From the NCBI GenBank assembly GCA_964058845.1, contig CAXKVR010000520.1:1-60226 (forward strand): DNA of 60,226 nt, in the 5' to 3' direction. Shown in pieces: positions 47,049 through 57,149 of this stretch. Positions within the stretch are counted from its first letter, which is position 1. Each line of letters opens with the position of its first letter. The notes beneath the pieces were generated by a model, which saw only the letters and a list, made by a program, of their open reading frames with translations, made no database searches and had not been told where the DNA came from. The translations under genes and the position numbers were made by a program. Origin of the DNA: Carex sylvatica (Eukaryota > Streptophyta > Magnoliopsida > Poales > Cyperaceae).

Positions 47049-47746
47049 TCTGTTAACCACTTGAGGAACATATAATTATCCTTGTAATTAATTAACAAGA
47101 ATAGTAATACTTAAGGCGCACCCATGTATAAATACCAGTAAATGAAATTGGCATGCAATCTATATAATCTATAAAGATGTATAGCCTGTGATGGTTCACG
47201 AGGAACAAGTCGTTATATTTTATGTTATCTGTTTTCGAACGGGGCTTATATTACCTCAAGTGGATAAAAGGTGCCCTGGACCACCTTCATGTCTACATTT
47301 TTTAATATATACATCACGCATTTTTTTTATATTTCTTCAATTAGAAAAACTTATTAATTAATTGTCATATTGCAACTTGACAATTTGAGACTAATCAGTA
47401 AACTTTTACTGTGCAAAATTTTCTTTACCTTGTTCATTGATGTTGGATGTACACAGTTTAATTAGATAATTCGTGTGTATATATATATATTATTTTTTTT
47501 TCTTATAAAAAATCACCAGATCTTTTTAATTAACTTCCTACAGTTTGAAACTCACGAGCCAAGCTTTTTTCTTCAGAATATCATTATTTACCGAAGCAAC
47601 TGAGCCAATCAATGCAAAATAAAGAAAACCATTTTGTTTTTTTAGGAAAAGTACGTAACATGTGCTTGTACCGGGGGATTCAATTTCTTTGCATTGCAGA
47701 ACAAGTGTCTTACATAGCAGAAATTTAGTTCGAAAGATATTAATCA
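47049..47746. other. AT-rich intergenic DNA
   Basis: No gene recognised. A short TA microsatellite occurs near 47477-47500. Confidence 0.5.
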
Positions 47747-47912
47747 GGTTCTAAATAGCGCGCTATAGCACTGCAATAGTATTTTTGAATCATAAAAGTT
47801 ATGACGCTATTGATGCTATAGCACACTATAGCACACTATAATGGCGCTATATGAGCATAATACTATTTTTTTAACGATTTTGCTATGACGCGATAAACGC
47901 TATTTTGTGGTA
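47747..47912. mobile_element. AAATAGCG-family MITE, short derivative
   Basis: Starts GGTTCTAAATAGCGCGC, carries the same GCTATAGCAC words and the GCTATGACGCGATAA stretch seen before the right end of the 46417 copy, and ends in a degraded CGCTATTTTGTGG. About 166 bp, the right terminus only partly matching. Confidence 0.65.
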
Positions 47913-48785
47913 TTTAGATTTATTGTAAGAATAATTCTATTTGGATTAATGTTTGTGCAAGAAAAGTGTAAAAATAATTTTAAAATTCTAATTAAGGAGA
48001 ATTCCAAACAATTACGTCTGTCTGATTTTCCTATATATATAAATTATGTAAAACTATTAATAGAAGTTTTCTTTTTTGGAATTAAAATAATATATTGAAG
48101 TTTTCTAACTAAATTTTCCAGCTTGTCTATTAGTTGTAATTGTGTGCATCATTTATCGAAAATAAAATCAATTTAGTAATCATGCATATCAAAGAAATAT
48201 ATGGAAATGATGATACAATTACGTACATACCTCACTTTAAATATTTTTGTAAAAAATAAAATTAGAATAAAATATTTTTGGGCCGCCTAATGTTATCAAA
48301 ATTTAAAACTAACTTCGTCTATGTTAATGTTACAAGAAGAATATATATATATATATATAAACCCTCTCCTAGCTTATCCATTTGCAGTCCTAAAAGATAT
48401 CACTCGGCCCACCTCCTCTAGATCCTATAACAAAAGCGCAAGAGAGTTGCAGGTAGAGTGGAAAAAACGTGTTATTATGTGGTATCATGGCGTAATTAAT
48501 ATGTTATGATTTTGATCTTGTGTTGTATTATACTGTAATTAAGTAAAATTTTTACGTATTGTATTGTGCTGTGATCAGAATATCAAAAGATGGTCATGGC
48601 ACGTTAATAATCATGCCATGTGAGTCACACTGTATCCAAACGTACCGAGATCAAATGTGACTCACATGATTATTTGATAATAATTTAAGTTAGTTTATTC
48701 AAAATTCACCATTTGATGAAGATCTAACGGTCCTAATTATAAGTTAGTTTATTCAAAATTCATCATTTAATGAAGATCGAAGAAT
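47913..48785. other. AT-rich intergenic DNA with a small direct duplication
   Basis: AAGTTAGTTTATTCAAAATT with the following CACCATTTGATGAAGATC occurs twice in tandem at about 48686-48780. Open frames at 47907-48098 and 48321-48509 show no recognisable features. Confidence 0.5.
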
Positions 48786-48932
48786 CATGCTTTGGTATAG
48801 TGGCAAAGGCATATGGTCTTTATGTGAGTGGTCATGGGTTCGAAATTCGGATAGGAGAAATTCTTTGTTGTAATAATAAGACTATTAAATAGTTAGGTGG
48901 CTTGACTTCCAACTTTTACTAAAGAAAAAAAA
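48786..48932 (+). mobile_element. tRNA-derived SINE, copy 1
   Basis: The head resembles a tRNA gene: TGGTATAGTGGCAAAGGC fits the Pol III A box, and GGGTTCGAAATTC about 35 bp later fits the B box. A non-tRNA body (TTGTTGTAATAATAAGACTA, GGTGGCTTGACTTCCAAC) leads to an A-rich tail near 48925-48932. Diverged copies at 50722 and 54198 share both head and body, which supports a dispersed SINE family. Target duplication not resolved. Confidence 0.7.
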
Positions 48933-49501
48933 CGTAATTCGCGTGACCACGTACTGTGACGTACCATAACTAGATCTTTCGTGTGACATGCCGTGCCACG
49001 TCAAATTTTCTAAAAATAATTACAGCATACGAGTCACAGCCGACACACATATCGTGCCGTAACTATAACGGAGCCGGCTCCGCATGCGGCCCATTTTTCT
49101 CACTCTAGCTAGTTGCAGTACATATATAGATATCTAGTCACGTGAATATTTAATATATCATATTTTATGTGCCGAATTTTATTTTTTACCATCTTCAAAA
49201 TAAATAAAAAAAGAAATTAATATTATTTTCATTAAAATTTCATATTTACATTAAACTACGGTTCTATTGCCGAATTCACATCGTCCCAGTGTCATATATT
49301 ATATATATACCTTAGAAAAGGAATTTTTACAGTTAGTACTGAATCCGGACAGTTCTTTTTAAATCGGCACATATCTCAAAGGCCAATAATTCTGCTCCTG
49401 CACTAATCCGAACCTCAAATTAACTAGCTGAGAGCAAATATCAAACCGTAAAGTGAAGTTAATCTTCTATGGTATATAGGAGGATATTGATCCCTATTAA
49501 C

Positions 49502-49690
49502 TAAATTCGTATCCTTTGTATTTATTCAAAAAAGAATTTTTTGAATTAATGCATCTGAACCATTTGATCCGTACTAATATTAAAGGATCATATGTTAAAG
49601 TGGAGGGCTGAGTTAGCTCCGTTTAAAATTATACAGCTATCTATTAACTCAAAAGATTCTCTTTTGAGTTAATGCAGAGGATGCGAATTC
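49502..49690. mobile_element. MITE with ATTCGTATCC ends, copy A1
   Basis: About 189 bp with inverted ends built on ATTCGTATCCT...TTCAAAA and AACTCAAAAGATTCTCTTTTGAG near the right arm. CTATTAAC / CTATTAGC at 49494-49501 and 49691-49698 form an 8-bp flanking duplication with one change. The orthologous copy in duplicate B (53353-53543) shows this insertion predates the segmental duplication. Confidence 0.7.
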
Positions 49691-49725
49691 CTATTAGCTA
49701 AGAGAAAAATGTCTGAGTCTGAAGG

Positions 49726-50105
49726 GAATGCGTATCCTCTGCATTAACTCAAAATAGTATCTTTTGAGTTAATGAATCTTAATTGTCTGATTTTAAACAG
49801 AGCTAATTCGGTTTCTGTCTATAATATATGAACCTTTTAATATTAGTGTAAATCTAGTCTGTACGAAACTTAAAACATATTAGATGGTTGTGATTCGTTA
49901 ACTCAAAAATTCCCTTTTGAGTTGATGCAAAGGATATAAATTCGTTGAGGGCCTGTTTGGCTACTCCCCACAAATCACTGTTCACGTGGGAAAATGAAAA
50001 TTCACTCAGACTGAATTTTTTTTTTCCCACGTGAACAATAATTTTCAGTTCAAATTTTTTACATTTCGGTACCCATTCCCAATCCCACTATGCAGCCGAA
50101 CAGAC
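49726..50105. mobile_element. Composite MITE insertion unique to copy A
   Basis: Absent from copy B at the same site. TCTGAAGG and CCTGAAGG flank it (49718-49725 and 50106-50113). The left half (49726 to about 49943) is the same family as 49502 and 52630, in GCGTATCCTCTGCATTAAC orientation. The right half (about 49948-50108) has ends AGGGCCTGTTTGGCT and, inward from the right, AGGGTCTGTTCGGCT, with an inner GTTCACGTGGGAAAA / TTTTCCCACGTGAAC inverted pair. One MITE appears to have entered the end of the other. Confidence 0.6.
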
Positions 50106-50237
50106 CCTGAAGGTGCATGTGGGCCCCACTGCTAAATGCATTCACTTTTCTCTCTCAGAAAAAAAACGCAATCATCATGAGTTTGATCTGACTATCAACT
50201 ATCAACTACATGTGAGTCTCTGACTATATGTCAGGAA

Positions 50238-50642
50238 GGTTCAAATGCCTCTATTTTTTGTGCCTCCATCATTTTTCTATTTTTAAAATTTTTAATAACT
50301 CAAAATTAAAATTAAAAATATCAAAATAAAATCGTTAGATGTGATCTATGTTATTTTCTCTATATGCTCATAAAATATTATAACATTTCAATTTTTTTTT
50401 TTATGTGAATTAATAAGTTGAAAAATCAATGTCTAGAAATTATTCACATTAGTACATTTTTTTACAATCTCTTGATGACAACCAAAATAAAGTTGAAATG
50501 CCGTAATATTTTACATGTGCATAGATAAAATGATGTAGATCATAACGGTTTTATTTTGACTTTTAAGTTTCAAATTTTGAGTAATTAAAGTTTAAAAAAA
50601 TGGAGGCATGATGGAGGCACAAAAAATGAAGGCATTTGAACC
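50238..50642. mobile_element. MITE with GGTTCAAATGCC termini
   Basis: About 405 bp. The left end GGTTCAAATGCCTCTATTTT and right-end complement GGTTCAAATGCCTTCATTTT match for about 35 bp, both continuing TTTGTGCCTCCATCAT. Sub-terminal inverted similarity extends inward (TTATTTTCTCTATATGCTC with its mirrored counterpart). Not present at the matching place in copy B, which has a different insertion there. Target duplication not certain. Confidence 0.75.
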
Positions 50643-50721
50643 CTCTATAAAGTATGCTTGATTAAGATAATATTTATTTTTCTAAACTCAGTATACACAT
50701 AAATTATTTTAGAACACAGAA

Positions 50722-50862
50722 CTAGTCTCTGATCTAATGGTAAAGACATATGATCTCTTATATAGGAGGTTATGGTCGAAACTGAATAGAAAAAAAATAT
50801 TTTATTGTAATAACAAAAATATTAAATAGTTGAGTGACTTAACATCCAACCTTTACTTTAAC
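50722..50862 (+). mobile_element. SINE copy 2 (in duplicate A)
   Basis: Same order of segments as the 48786 SINE: GATCTAATGGTAAAGACATA, ATGGTCGAAACTG, TTTATTGTAATAAC, AATAGTTGAGTGACTTAACA and CATCCAACC. A and B boxes are decayed. Shared with duplicate B, so older than the duplication. Confidence 0.65.
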
Positions 50863-51059
50863 ACATATAATTTAAAACACACTCTCATTTTATATTACAA
50901 ATATTATCCAGCAGTAAATGCAAATTCGGATGCATACCACATGTTACGAAAAATTTGCAAGGCCCTTCTAACTATTTCTAATAAATTTTTGAACTAAAAT
51001 TAATAACAAAAAAAATTCACATAATATACATATGACGAATCGACTCATGCTATAGAATC

Positions 51060-51345
51060 CATATACTTATTTTCAAAGTTTGAACAATTAATCCACACGC
51101 TTAAACGTGATAGTTATATGAAAAATATAATTGTTGATTAAATTTATATATATATTTTACATACATAGAAAATTACTATTTTCGGATGATTTAGAATTTT
51201 TAGATCAAGTGATTTCTACCTATCTAAAAAAATAGTAAAAATATTATAAAAAATGTAAAATTTGATCTCCGGATACATGTTCATATGGAGACTATGCAAA
51301 TTTATAGTTTAGATCAACTGTTTGACCTTTAAAATTTGAATATGA
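51060..51345. mobile_element. Foldback element, copy in duplicate A
   Basis: Starts TTTTCAAAGTTTGAACAATT, contains arms around ATTGTTGATTAAATTTATAT and TGTAAAATTTGATCTCCGGA, a central AGAAAATTACTATTTTCGGA, and ends in the mirrored GATCAACTGTTTGACCTTTA. It is a diverged relative of the elements at 2296 and 17418. Confidence 0.55.
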
Positions 51346-51689
51346 ATTCATATCATGATTCAATCCGTAATCTGCATATTATACCATATGGCCTCGCTCT
51401 TAATTATATTTTGTATTAAAAAAGCAAGTATAAGAACTGTATTATTCATATATAACGACTTCATTTTAATTTTTCAGATCAATGGAACATTTTTTTGTTA
51501 AATTATTCCTCCCATTCTATCGACCCAATAGCTACTTTTTAAATCCCAAGTTGATTTCTAGACGAAAATCTATATTAAAATATTTAACATGTAAATCTTG
51601 CCCTATTTATTGCTACAATTAGATAGAATCCATGCATGTACATTTATGAAATCACTTGTCTTCTACATTTCTCAATCCATGTGTGGGTA

Positions 51690-52255
51690 TAGGGGTGTAA
51701 ACGAGCTGGCTCGGGCCAAGCTGGGCCTTAGATTGACTCGTTTATTTTGGCCCGAGTCTGGACCGAGCGAGCTGGACCTAGGTCACCCGAGCCAAAAACC
51801 CTTGGTTCGCTCGTGACAAGCCAGTCCGAGTTAATTTGCGAGCTGACGAGCTGACGAGCTGGCTCGCTGGGCTTTATTAGGCTGCTATTATACAAATTAA
51901 AAAATATAAAAATATAAAAATAAGAAAACTCATTCAAAAAATTTAAGAAATCGTCCTGCAAGCACATCTTCAAGCAACTGAAATTCATATCATTTCTTCC
52001 CAAACCAAAAATACATCAATTTTGCATAATTGTGCATTTGAAAATAGAACTGGACTTAAAATTATACGAGGCTAAACCCTAAATCTACAGTAACTTAACG
52101 AGTCGAGCTGACCCGGTCCGAGCTGACCTCAGACTCAGCTCGTTTATTTTGGCCCGAGCCTGAGCCGAGCTGGCTCGTTAACAGCTCGGTCCACCAAGCG
52201 AGTTAGAGGCGAGCCACGAGCGATCTACGAGCCGCGAGCTTTTTGTGCAGCCCTA
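51690..52255. mobile_element. hAT-type MITE with exact 8-bp target duplication
   Basis: 566 bp. Ends are TAGGGGTGTAAACGAGC and, inward from the right, TAGGGCTGCACAAAAAGC. TGTGGGTA is repeated exactly at 51682-51689 and 52256-52263. Copy B has the empty site near 55141-55151 (TGTGTGGGTGGGTG). G/C-rich sub-terminal words (GAGCTGGCTCG, GAGCTGAC) are concentrated at both ends, and CTCGTTTATTTTGGCCCGAG occurs in both halves. The short open frames at 51598-51816 and 51728-52003 are MITE sequence. Confidence 0.92.
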
Positions 52256-52629
52256 TGTGGGTAGGTGTTTGAAATTCAGCTGGAGCAGTCAACTAATTGT
52301 GCTCTTCAGCTCAAAAAATCTATTAATTCCTGGAATAATTAAATCATGCAATTAGTCTAACACACACACACGTGCATAATCCTAAACCTATCATGATCAA
52401 ACATGTGGAATCCTTGAAATTCAGATAAAGAGTATAACTGTTCAACAAAGATACATGGGTATGATATGATGGCCAAATGATGGTGAGATTTTGGAGTTGC
52501 CAAAAATTGCAAAAGACTCAGAGAACCTTCAGTAGATCACAATAAGTACCTAATTAAGCTAGCAACAGAGTCAGCAATGACAGCTATAAAGGAGGGGACT
52601 AGGGGAGCCTACCCATATCATCTCATCTT

Positions 52630-52850
52630 GGAATCCGTATCGTCTGCAGTAACGCAAAAAGGAATATTTTGAGTTAAGACATATCTTCCGTTCAATTAGC
52701 TTTAACATTCGTGCAAATTAAATCCGCACTAATATTGAAGAACCCCTATGGTTTAGTCGGAGACCGGATGGGCTCTGTTTACAATCGGACGGTCCATATC
52801 TATTAACTCAAAAGATTTTCTTTTGTCTTAATGCAGACGATGTGGACTCC
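52630..52850. mobile_element. MITE, ATTCGTATCC-related family, exact 8-bp target duplication
   Basis: 221 bp. Ends are GGAATCCGTATCGTCTGCA and, inward from the right, GGAGTCCACATCGTCTGCA. CTCATCTT is repeated exactly at 52622-52629 and 52851-52858. Copy B retains the empty site CTCATCTTGTGCAC near 55513. Interior TTAACTCAAAAGATTTTC is shared with the copies at 49502, 49726 and 53353. An 8-bp duplication suggests hAT, though the ends are unlike common hAT ends. Confidence 0.85.
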
Positions 52851-53352
52851 CTCATCTTGTGCACTAATAACGGCGCCGACTGTCCGAATGCAGACTGCAT
52901 GCCGATTCATGCGTCTACTTGGCCTATGACCTGCTGAGAATAACCGTGGTGCACACGTTCTTGTGGTCATTAGCAAGTACACTCGATCTCCATGCATTTC
53001 ACAGCAATTAAAACAATTCATATTTTATAATGTGCCGAATTTTGTTTTTTACCATCTTCAAAATAAATGAATAAAACAATTAATATTATTTTCATTAAAA
53101 TTTCATATTTACCCTGATTAAACTGCGGTTCTATTGCCAAATTCACATCGTCCCAGTCTCCTATACCTGAAAAAAATATTTTTTTTACAATTAGTGGATC
53201 CGGACAATTCTTTTTAACTCGGCACAAATCTCAAAGGCCAATAATTCTGCTCCTGCACTAATCAGAACCCCAAACTAGCTGAGAGTAAATATCAAACTGT
53301 AAAGTGAAGTTAATCTTCTACGGTATCTGGAAGGATGTTGATCGCTATTGAC

Positions 53353-53543
53353 TAAATTTGTATCCTCTGTTTTAACTCAATTTTTTTTTTTTTTGAATTA
53401 ATGCATTTGAACCATTCAATCCATACTAATATTAAAGGATCATACGTTATAAGCAAAAGACTGAGTTAGCTCTGTTTAAAATTATACAGCTATCTATTAA
53501 CCTAAAAGATGTTCTTTTGAGTTAATGCAGAGGATGCGGACTC
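53353..53543. mobile_element. MITE with ATTCGTATCC ends, copy B1
   Basis: Positional counterpart of 49502-49690, flanked by CTATTGAC and CTATTAGC (53345-53352 and 53544-53551). Contains a T run of about 15 not present in copy A. Confidence 0.7.
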
Positions 53544-53749
53544 CTATTAGCTAAGAGAAATTAAATGTCCAAGTCTGAAGGTTTGGGCCCCACTACTAAA
53601 TACATTAATTTTTCTCTCTCAGAAAAAATGCAATCATCGTGATCGAGTTTGATCAGACTCCACTATCAGTACTGTGAGTCTCTGACTATATATAGAAGTA
53701 GGATGCCACATAATTTAATTTGTACGGCTATATCTTTGTAGTTTTGAGA

Positions 53750-54102
53750 GCATCCGAATCTGTTGCTAATAACCATAGTGACAAACGAAAAATTAGGATT
53801 CGTTTCGGCGAGTTTAAAAATTTGTGATCAGATATAATTCGGATATAATTTAATAATGATTCGGTACAATAAGTAAGCCAAAAAAAATCTCCAATGAAAT
53901 CCCAGTAGAAAAAAAAATTGACGTTTTTCTCGCGAATAATACGTGACTCACGTTTTATTCCCAAATAAAACGTATTATACGTATTTTTTGCATTTTATTC
54001 GGAGTTCGGTTTGAAAACATCAAAAAAATATTTTATACGCAAATTAAACGCGAATTATACGCGAATCTTGTTACTATGCTAATAACAGCCAATCTCAATT
54101 CG
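53750..54102. mobile_element. MITE unique to copy B
   Basis: 353 bp between exact TTTTGAGA repeats (53742-53749 and 54103-54110). Inverted sub-terminal similarity: CTGTTGCTAATAACCATAGT near the left end against CTGTTATTAGCATAGTAACA read inward from the right. The interior is rich in ACGCGAAT / ATTATACG words. Copy A has a different MITE in the corresponding interval. Confidence 0.65.
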
Positions 54103-54197
54103 TTTTGAGATATATATATAAAGTATGCTTGATTATGATAATATTTATTCTTCAAAACTCAGTACCAATATACACAGAAATAATTTTAGAACACATG

Positions 54198-54335
54198 AAC
54201 TAGTCTTTGATCTAGTAGAAAATACATGATCTCTTATATAAGAGTTATAATCGAAACTGAATAGGAAAAATCTTTTATCGTAATAACAGAAGTATTAAAT
54301 AGTTGAGTGACTTAACATCCAACATTTACTTAAAA
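54198..54335 (+). mobile_element. SINE copy 3 (in duplicate B)
   Basis: Positional counterpart of the 50722 SINE, with the same body words (AATAGTTGAGTGACTTAACA) and a decayed head. Confidence 0.65.
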
Positions 54336-54544
54336 AAATATAATTTAGAACACAGATTCTCATTTTATACTAAAAAAATTATACAACAGCAAAATGCAAA
54401 TTCGGATGCATACCACATGTTACGGAAAATTTGCAAGGCCATTCTAACTATTTCTGATAAAATTTTGAACTAAGATAAATAACAAAAATAATTCACATAA
54501 TATACATAGTACGAATCAACTTGTGCTATAGAATCCATATACCT

Positions 54545-54832
54545 ATTTTCAAAGTTTAAACAATTAATCCAATTAATCCACACTGTTAAACATGATCTTC
54601 ATATGACAAATATAATTATTGATTAAATTTACAATTTTTTTATATTTTTTTACATACATAGAAAATTACTACTTTCGGATGATCTATAATTTTTAGGTTA
54701 AGTGATTTCTATCTATCTAAAAAAATAGTAAAAATGTTATAAAAAAATGTAAAATTTGGTCTTCAGATATATTTGCATATTATTCATGGTTCAGATCAAT
54801 TGTTTGAACTTTGAAATTTGAATATGAATTCA
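54545..54832. mobile_element. Foldback element, copy in duplicate B
   Basis: Positional counterpart of 51060-51345, with a duplicated AATTAATCC near its left end. Confidence 0.55.
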
Positions 54833-55664
54833 ATCCGCAATCTGCATATTACCATGGCCTCGCTCTTATTTATATTTTGTATTAAAGAAGCAACTATAAG
54901 AACTGTAGTATTCATATATAACGACTTCATTTTAATTTTTTAGATCAATGGAACATTTTTTGTTAAATTATTCCTCCCACTCTCCCGACCCAATACTTTT
55001 TAAATCCCAAGTTGAATTCTAGACGAAAGAATATCTATATTAAAATATTTAACATGTAAATCTTGCACTATTTATGGCTACAATTGGATAGAATCCATGT
55101 ACATTTATGAAATCACCTGTCTTCTACATTTCTCAATCCATGTGTGGGTGGGTGTTTGAAATTCAGCTGGAGCATGCAGTCAACTAAATGTGCTCTTCAG
55201 CTCAAAAATCTATTAATTTCTGAAATAATTAGATCATGCAATTAGTCTAACACACACACACACTCACCCACCCACCCCCTCCATCAGCATATTAAACATG
55301 TGCAATCCTTGAAATTCAGATAAAGAGTATAACTGTTCAACAAAGATATATACATGGGTATGATATGATGGCCAAATGATGGTGAGATTTTGGAGTTGCC
55401 AAAAATTGCAAAAGACTCAGAGAACCTTCCGTAGATCACAGTAAGTACCTAATTAAGCTAGCAAAAGAGTCAGCAATGACAGCTCTAAAGGAGGGGAGCC
55501 TACCTATATCATCTCATCTTGTGCACTAATAACGGCGCCGACTGTCCGAATGCAGACTGCCGATTCATGCGTCTACTTGGCCTATGACCTGCTGAGAATA
55601 ACCGTGGTGCACACGTTCTTGTGGTCATTAGCAAGTACACTCGATCTCCATGCATTTCACAGCA

Positions 55665-57006
55665 CTTTTGAGTTTGAATCCGATCCAATACCGATGATCT
55701 TATTGTTCAAGCTCTATTTGAAGATGGCATTTTTCATGATTATCAGTCAGTTCAAACCTGAACTTTAAACAGTCGGTTCAAATACATTCAGTTCCTGTTT
55801 AACCGGTAATCTGAGATAAAAAAATAAATTATAAATAAAATGTATGTTGCTTTTGATGATTGTACTGATAAAGTAGATAAATGGGGCTGAACAATCTGTT
55901 AGTTGTTCACAAGGGTATATTGCTCCTTTAGATACTGAACTTAATTACTTCGCCATTCAAGATAATTAATCATATAGTAATTAGTCAGCCAAACTCGGCC
56001 AAATTCGGGTTGACTCGGCATGAAAATCGGATGACTCGGCCAAGTCAAACACTGTTCAACCGAGTTTTGCTGAAAAAATCGCATGAGCATGAAACTCGGG
56101 TGAAACTCGGACCGGACACGGCCAATACCGAGTTGACTCGGAATCGGCCGAGTTTCCAAACCATGATATTTCTCCTTTAGATACTAGACTTAATTACTTG
56201 GCCATTCAAGATTATTAATCATATAGTAATTACTCGTACATATTCATTAAAGAGTTACAAGAAAAAGGAGCTAAACCAACATTATTTAATCGACTCCCTG
56301 TTAATGTCCTACCTAATTTTTTCTCAAAAAAAAAAAATGTCCTACCTAATTTGAAGTTATACAAGCTAGAAGTATTATCATAATTAACAGATGAGACTGT
56401 CACATCGATCGGGCCTAGCTAGCTAGCTTACAAACGAAATAACTGACAAGTTGTGAACCTTATGTGATGCAAGAAAAATAAATGGGTAAGAGACTAGGGA
56501 CCATCCTAGGAGACTAGACAACGTGGAATGTATGCTCTTCTTCTACTTTCATGCTTGCTAACTTCCGTGACTGTTGTAGGGTGATCAATGATGAATGATG
56601 ATGAACTCCACTCGGGGTCGGGCACCACCGATTTGTAACTTGCAGTTGGTAATTAGGGTTTCATGCACATTATAATTCGCCTTATCAGAGATGGCATTGG
56701 GGACAAGTACAACTGGTGTAACTTGCTTTCAATAATATATATAGGAACATACTAACTAATCACCAAAAATGAGCAACTTCTATGCTCCATAAAACTTTGA
56801 ATGTTAAACTTATAACAAAACTGAATATTATTTAACAATTACAAAGAAGCATAGAATTGCGCTCCCACCGAGGACAGCTCCTAAACATCTTTAAAAGTAA
56901 AAGGTTATTTGCAATAGAAAAACGTAAGTGCATGAAATTTCCAAGTTGAAGCCAGAAAAATGAAGACCTTCTCACGTACCAGTGATAATTAAATTATAGT
57001 CTTTGG
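55665..57006. other. AT-rich intergenic DNA
   Basis: No gene recognised. It contains the direct-repeat/TIR structure at 55917-56233 and two short repeats of CCTACCTAATTT near 56310-56350. Confidence 0.55.
55917..56233. repeat. Small TIR element between 68-bp direct repeats
   Basis: GCCATTCAAGATAATTAATC with its surroundings (55917-55984) recurs at 56166-56233. The 181 bp between them begins near CCAAACTCGGCCAAATTCGG and ends GGCCGAGTTTCC, giving perfect 10-bp inverted ends AAACTCGGCC. ACTCGG occurs many times inside. The direct repeats are far longer than a normal target duplication. Confidence 0.75.
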
Positions 57007-57121
57007 TGAAATTAGGGTTAACCCTCTCTTATGGAGAGGCCCCTCTTTATATTAATACACTCTTACAAGTAGATCCCTACAACATTTACTAATTAACTTA
57101 CTATATCTAAATAACTCAACA
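57007..57121 (-). repeat. 3' LTR of second copia element (inner end certain, outer end provisional)
   Basis: On the minus strand the LTR begins TGTTGAGTTATTTAG at 57121, immediately after a purine tract. AATATAAAG (about 57050) is a possible TATA box, and CCTCTCCATAAGAGAGG forms a small hairpin after it. The outer end is set at ...CCTAATTTCA only because it is the first CA-ending candidate; the 5' LTR needed to confirm is outside the window. Confidence 0.5.
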
Positions 57122-57133
57122 CTCCTTCTCAAG
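57122..57133 (-). other. Polypurine tract of second copia element
   Basis: CTTGAGAAGGAG on the minus strand, abutting the LTR start, where plus-strand DNA synthesis would be primed. Confidence 0.75.
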
Positions 57134-57149
57134 ATGGGCGATAGATATC

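Larger units (their letters stand above)
49161..53006. repeat. Tandem segmental duplication, copy A
   Basis: Starts at TATTTTATGTGCCGAATTTT and ends at CATGCATTTCACAGCA. Copy B (53021-55664) matches in order throughout: CATCGTCCCAGT, GGCCAATAATTCTGCTCCTG, the SINE, the foldback element, TTGGAGTTGCCAAAAATTGC, and ATAACGGCGCCGACTGTCC. Copy A is about 1.2 kb longer because of three insertions absent from B (49726-50105, 51690-52255, 52630-52850). No gene recognised in either copy. Confidence 0.93.
53021..55664. repeat. Tandem segmental duplication, copy B
   Basis: Directly follows copy A with a 14-bp spacer. Starts TATTTTATAATGTGCCGAAT and ends CATGCATTTCACAGCA. It lacks three copy A insertions and carries its own insertion at 53750-54102. 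The open frame at 55550-55768 crosses the right boundary and its 5' half repeats copy A sequence antisense to the frame at 52803-53021; not a gene. Confidence 0.93.

Noticed and set aside
53728..53964. A 78-codon minus-strand gene
   Set aside because: Lies mostly in the copy B-specific MITE and shows no recognisable features.
55550..55768. A small gene crossing the end of duplicate B
   Set aside because: The first half is shared with duplicate A, where the frame is not preserved in the same way; no motif, no splice or promoter context.
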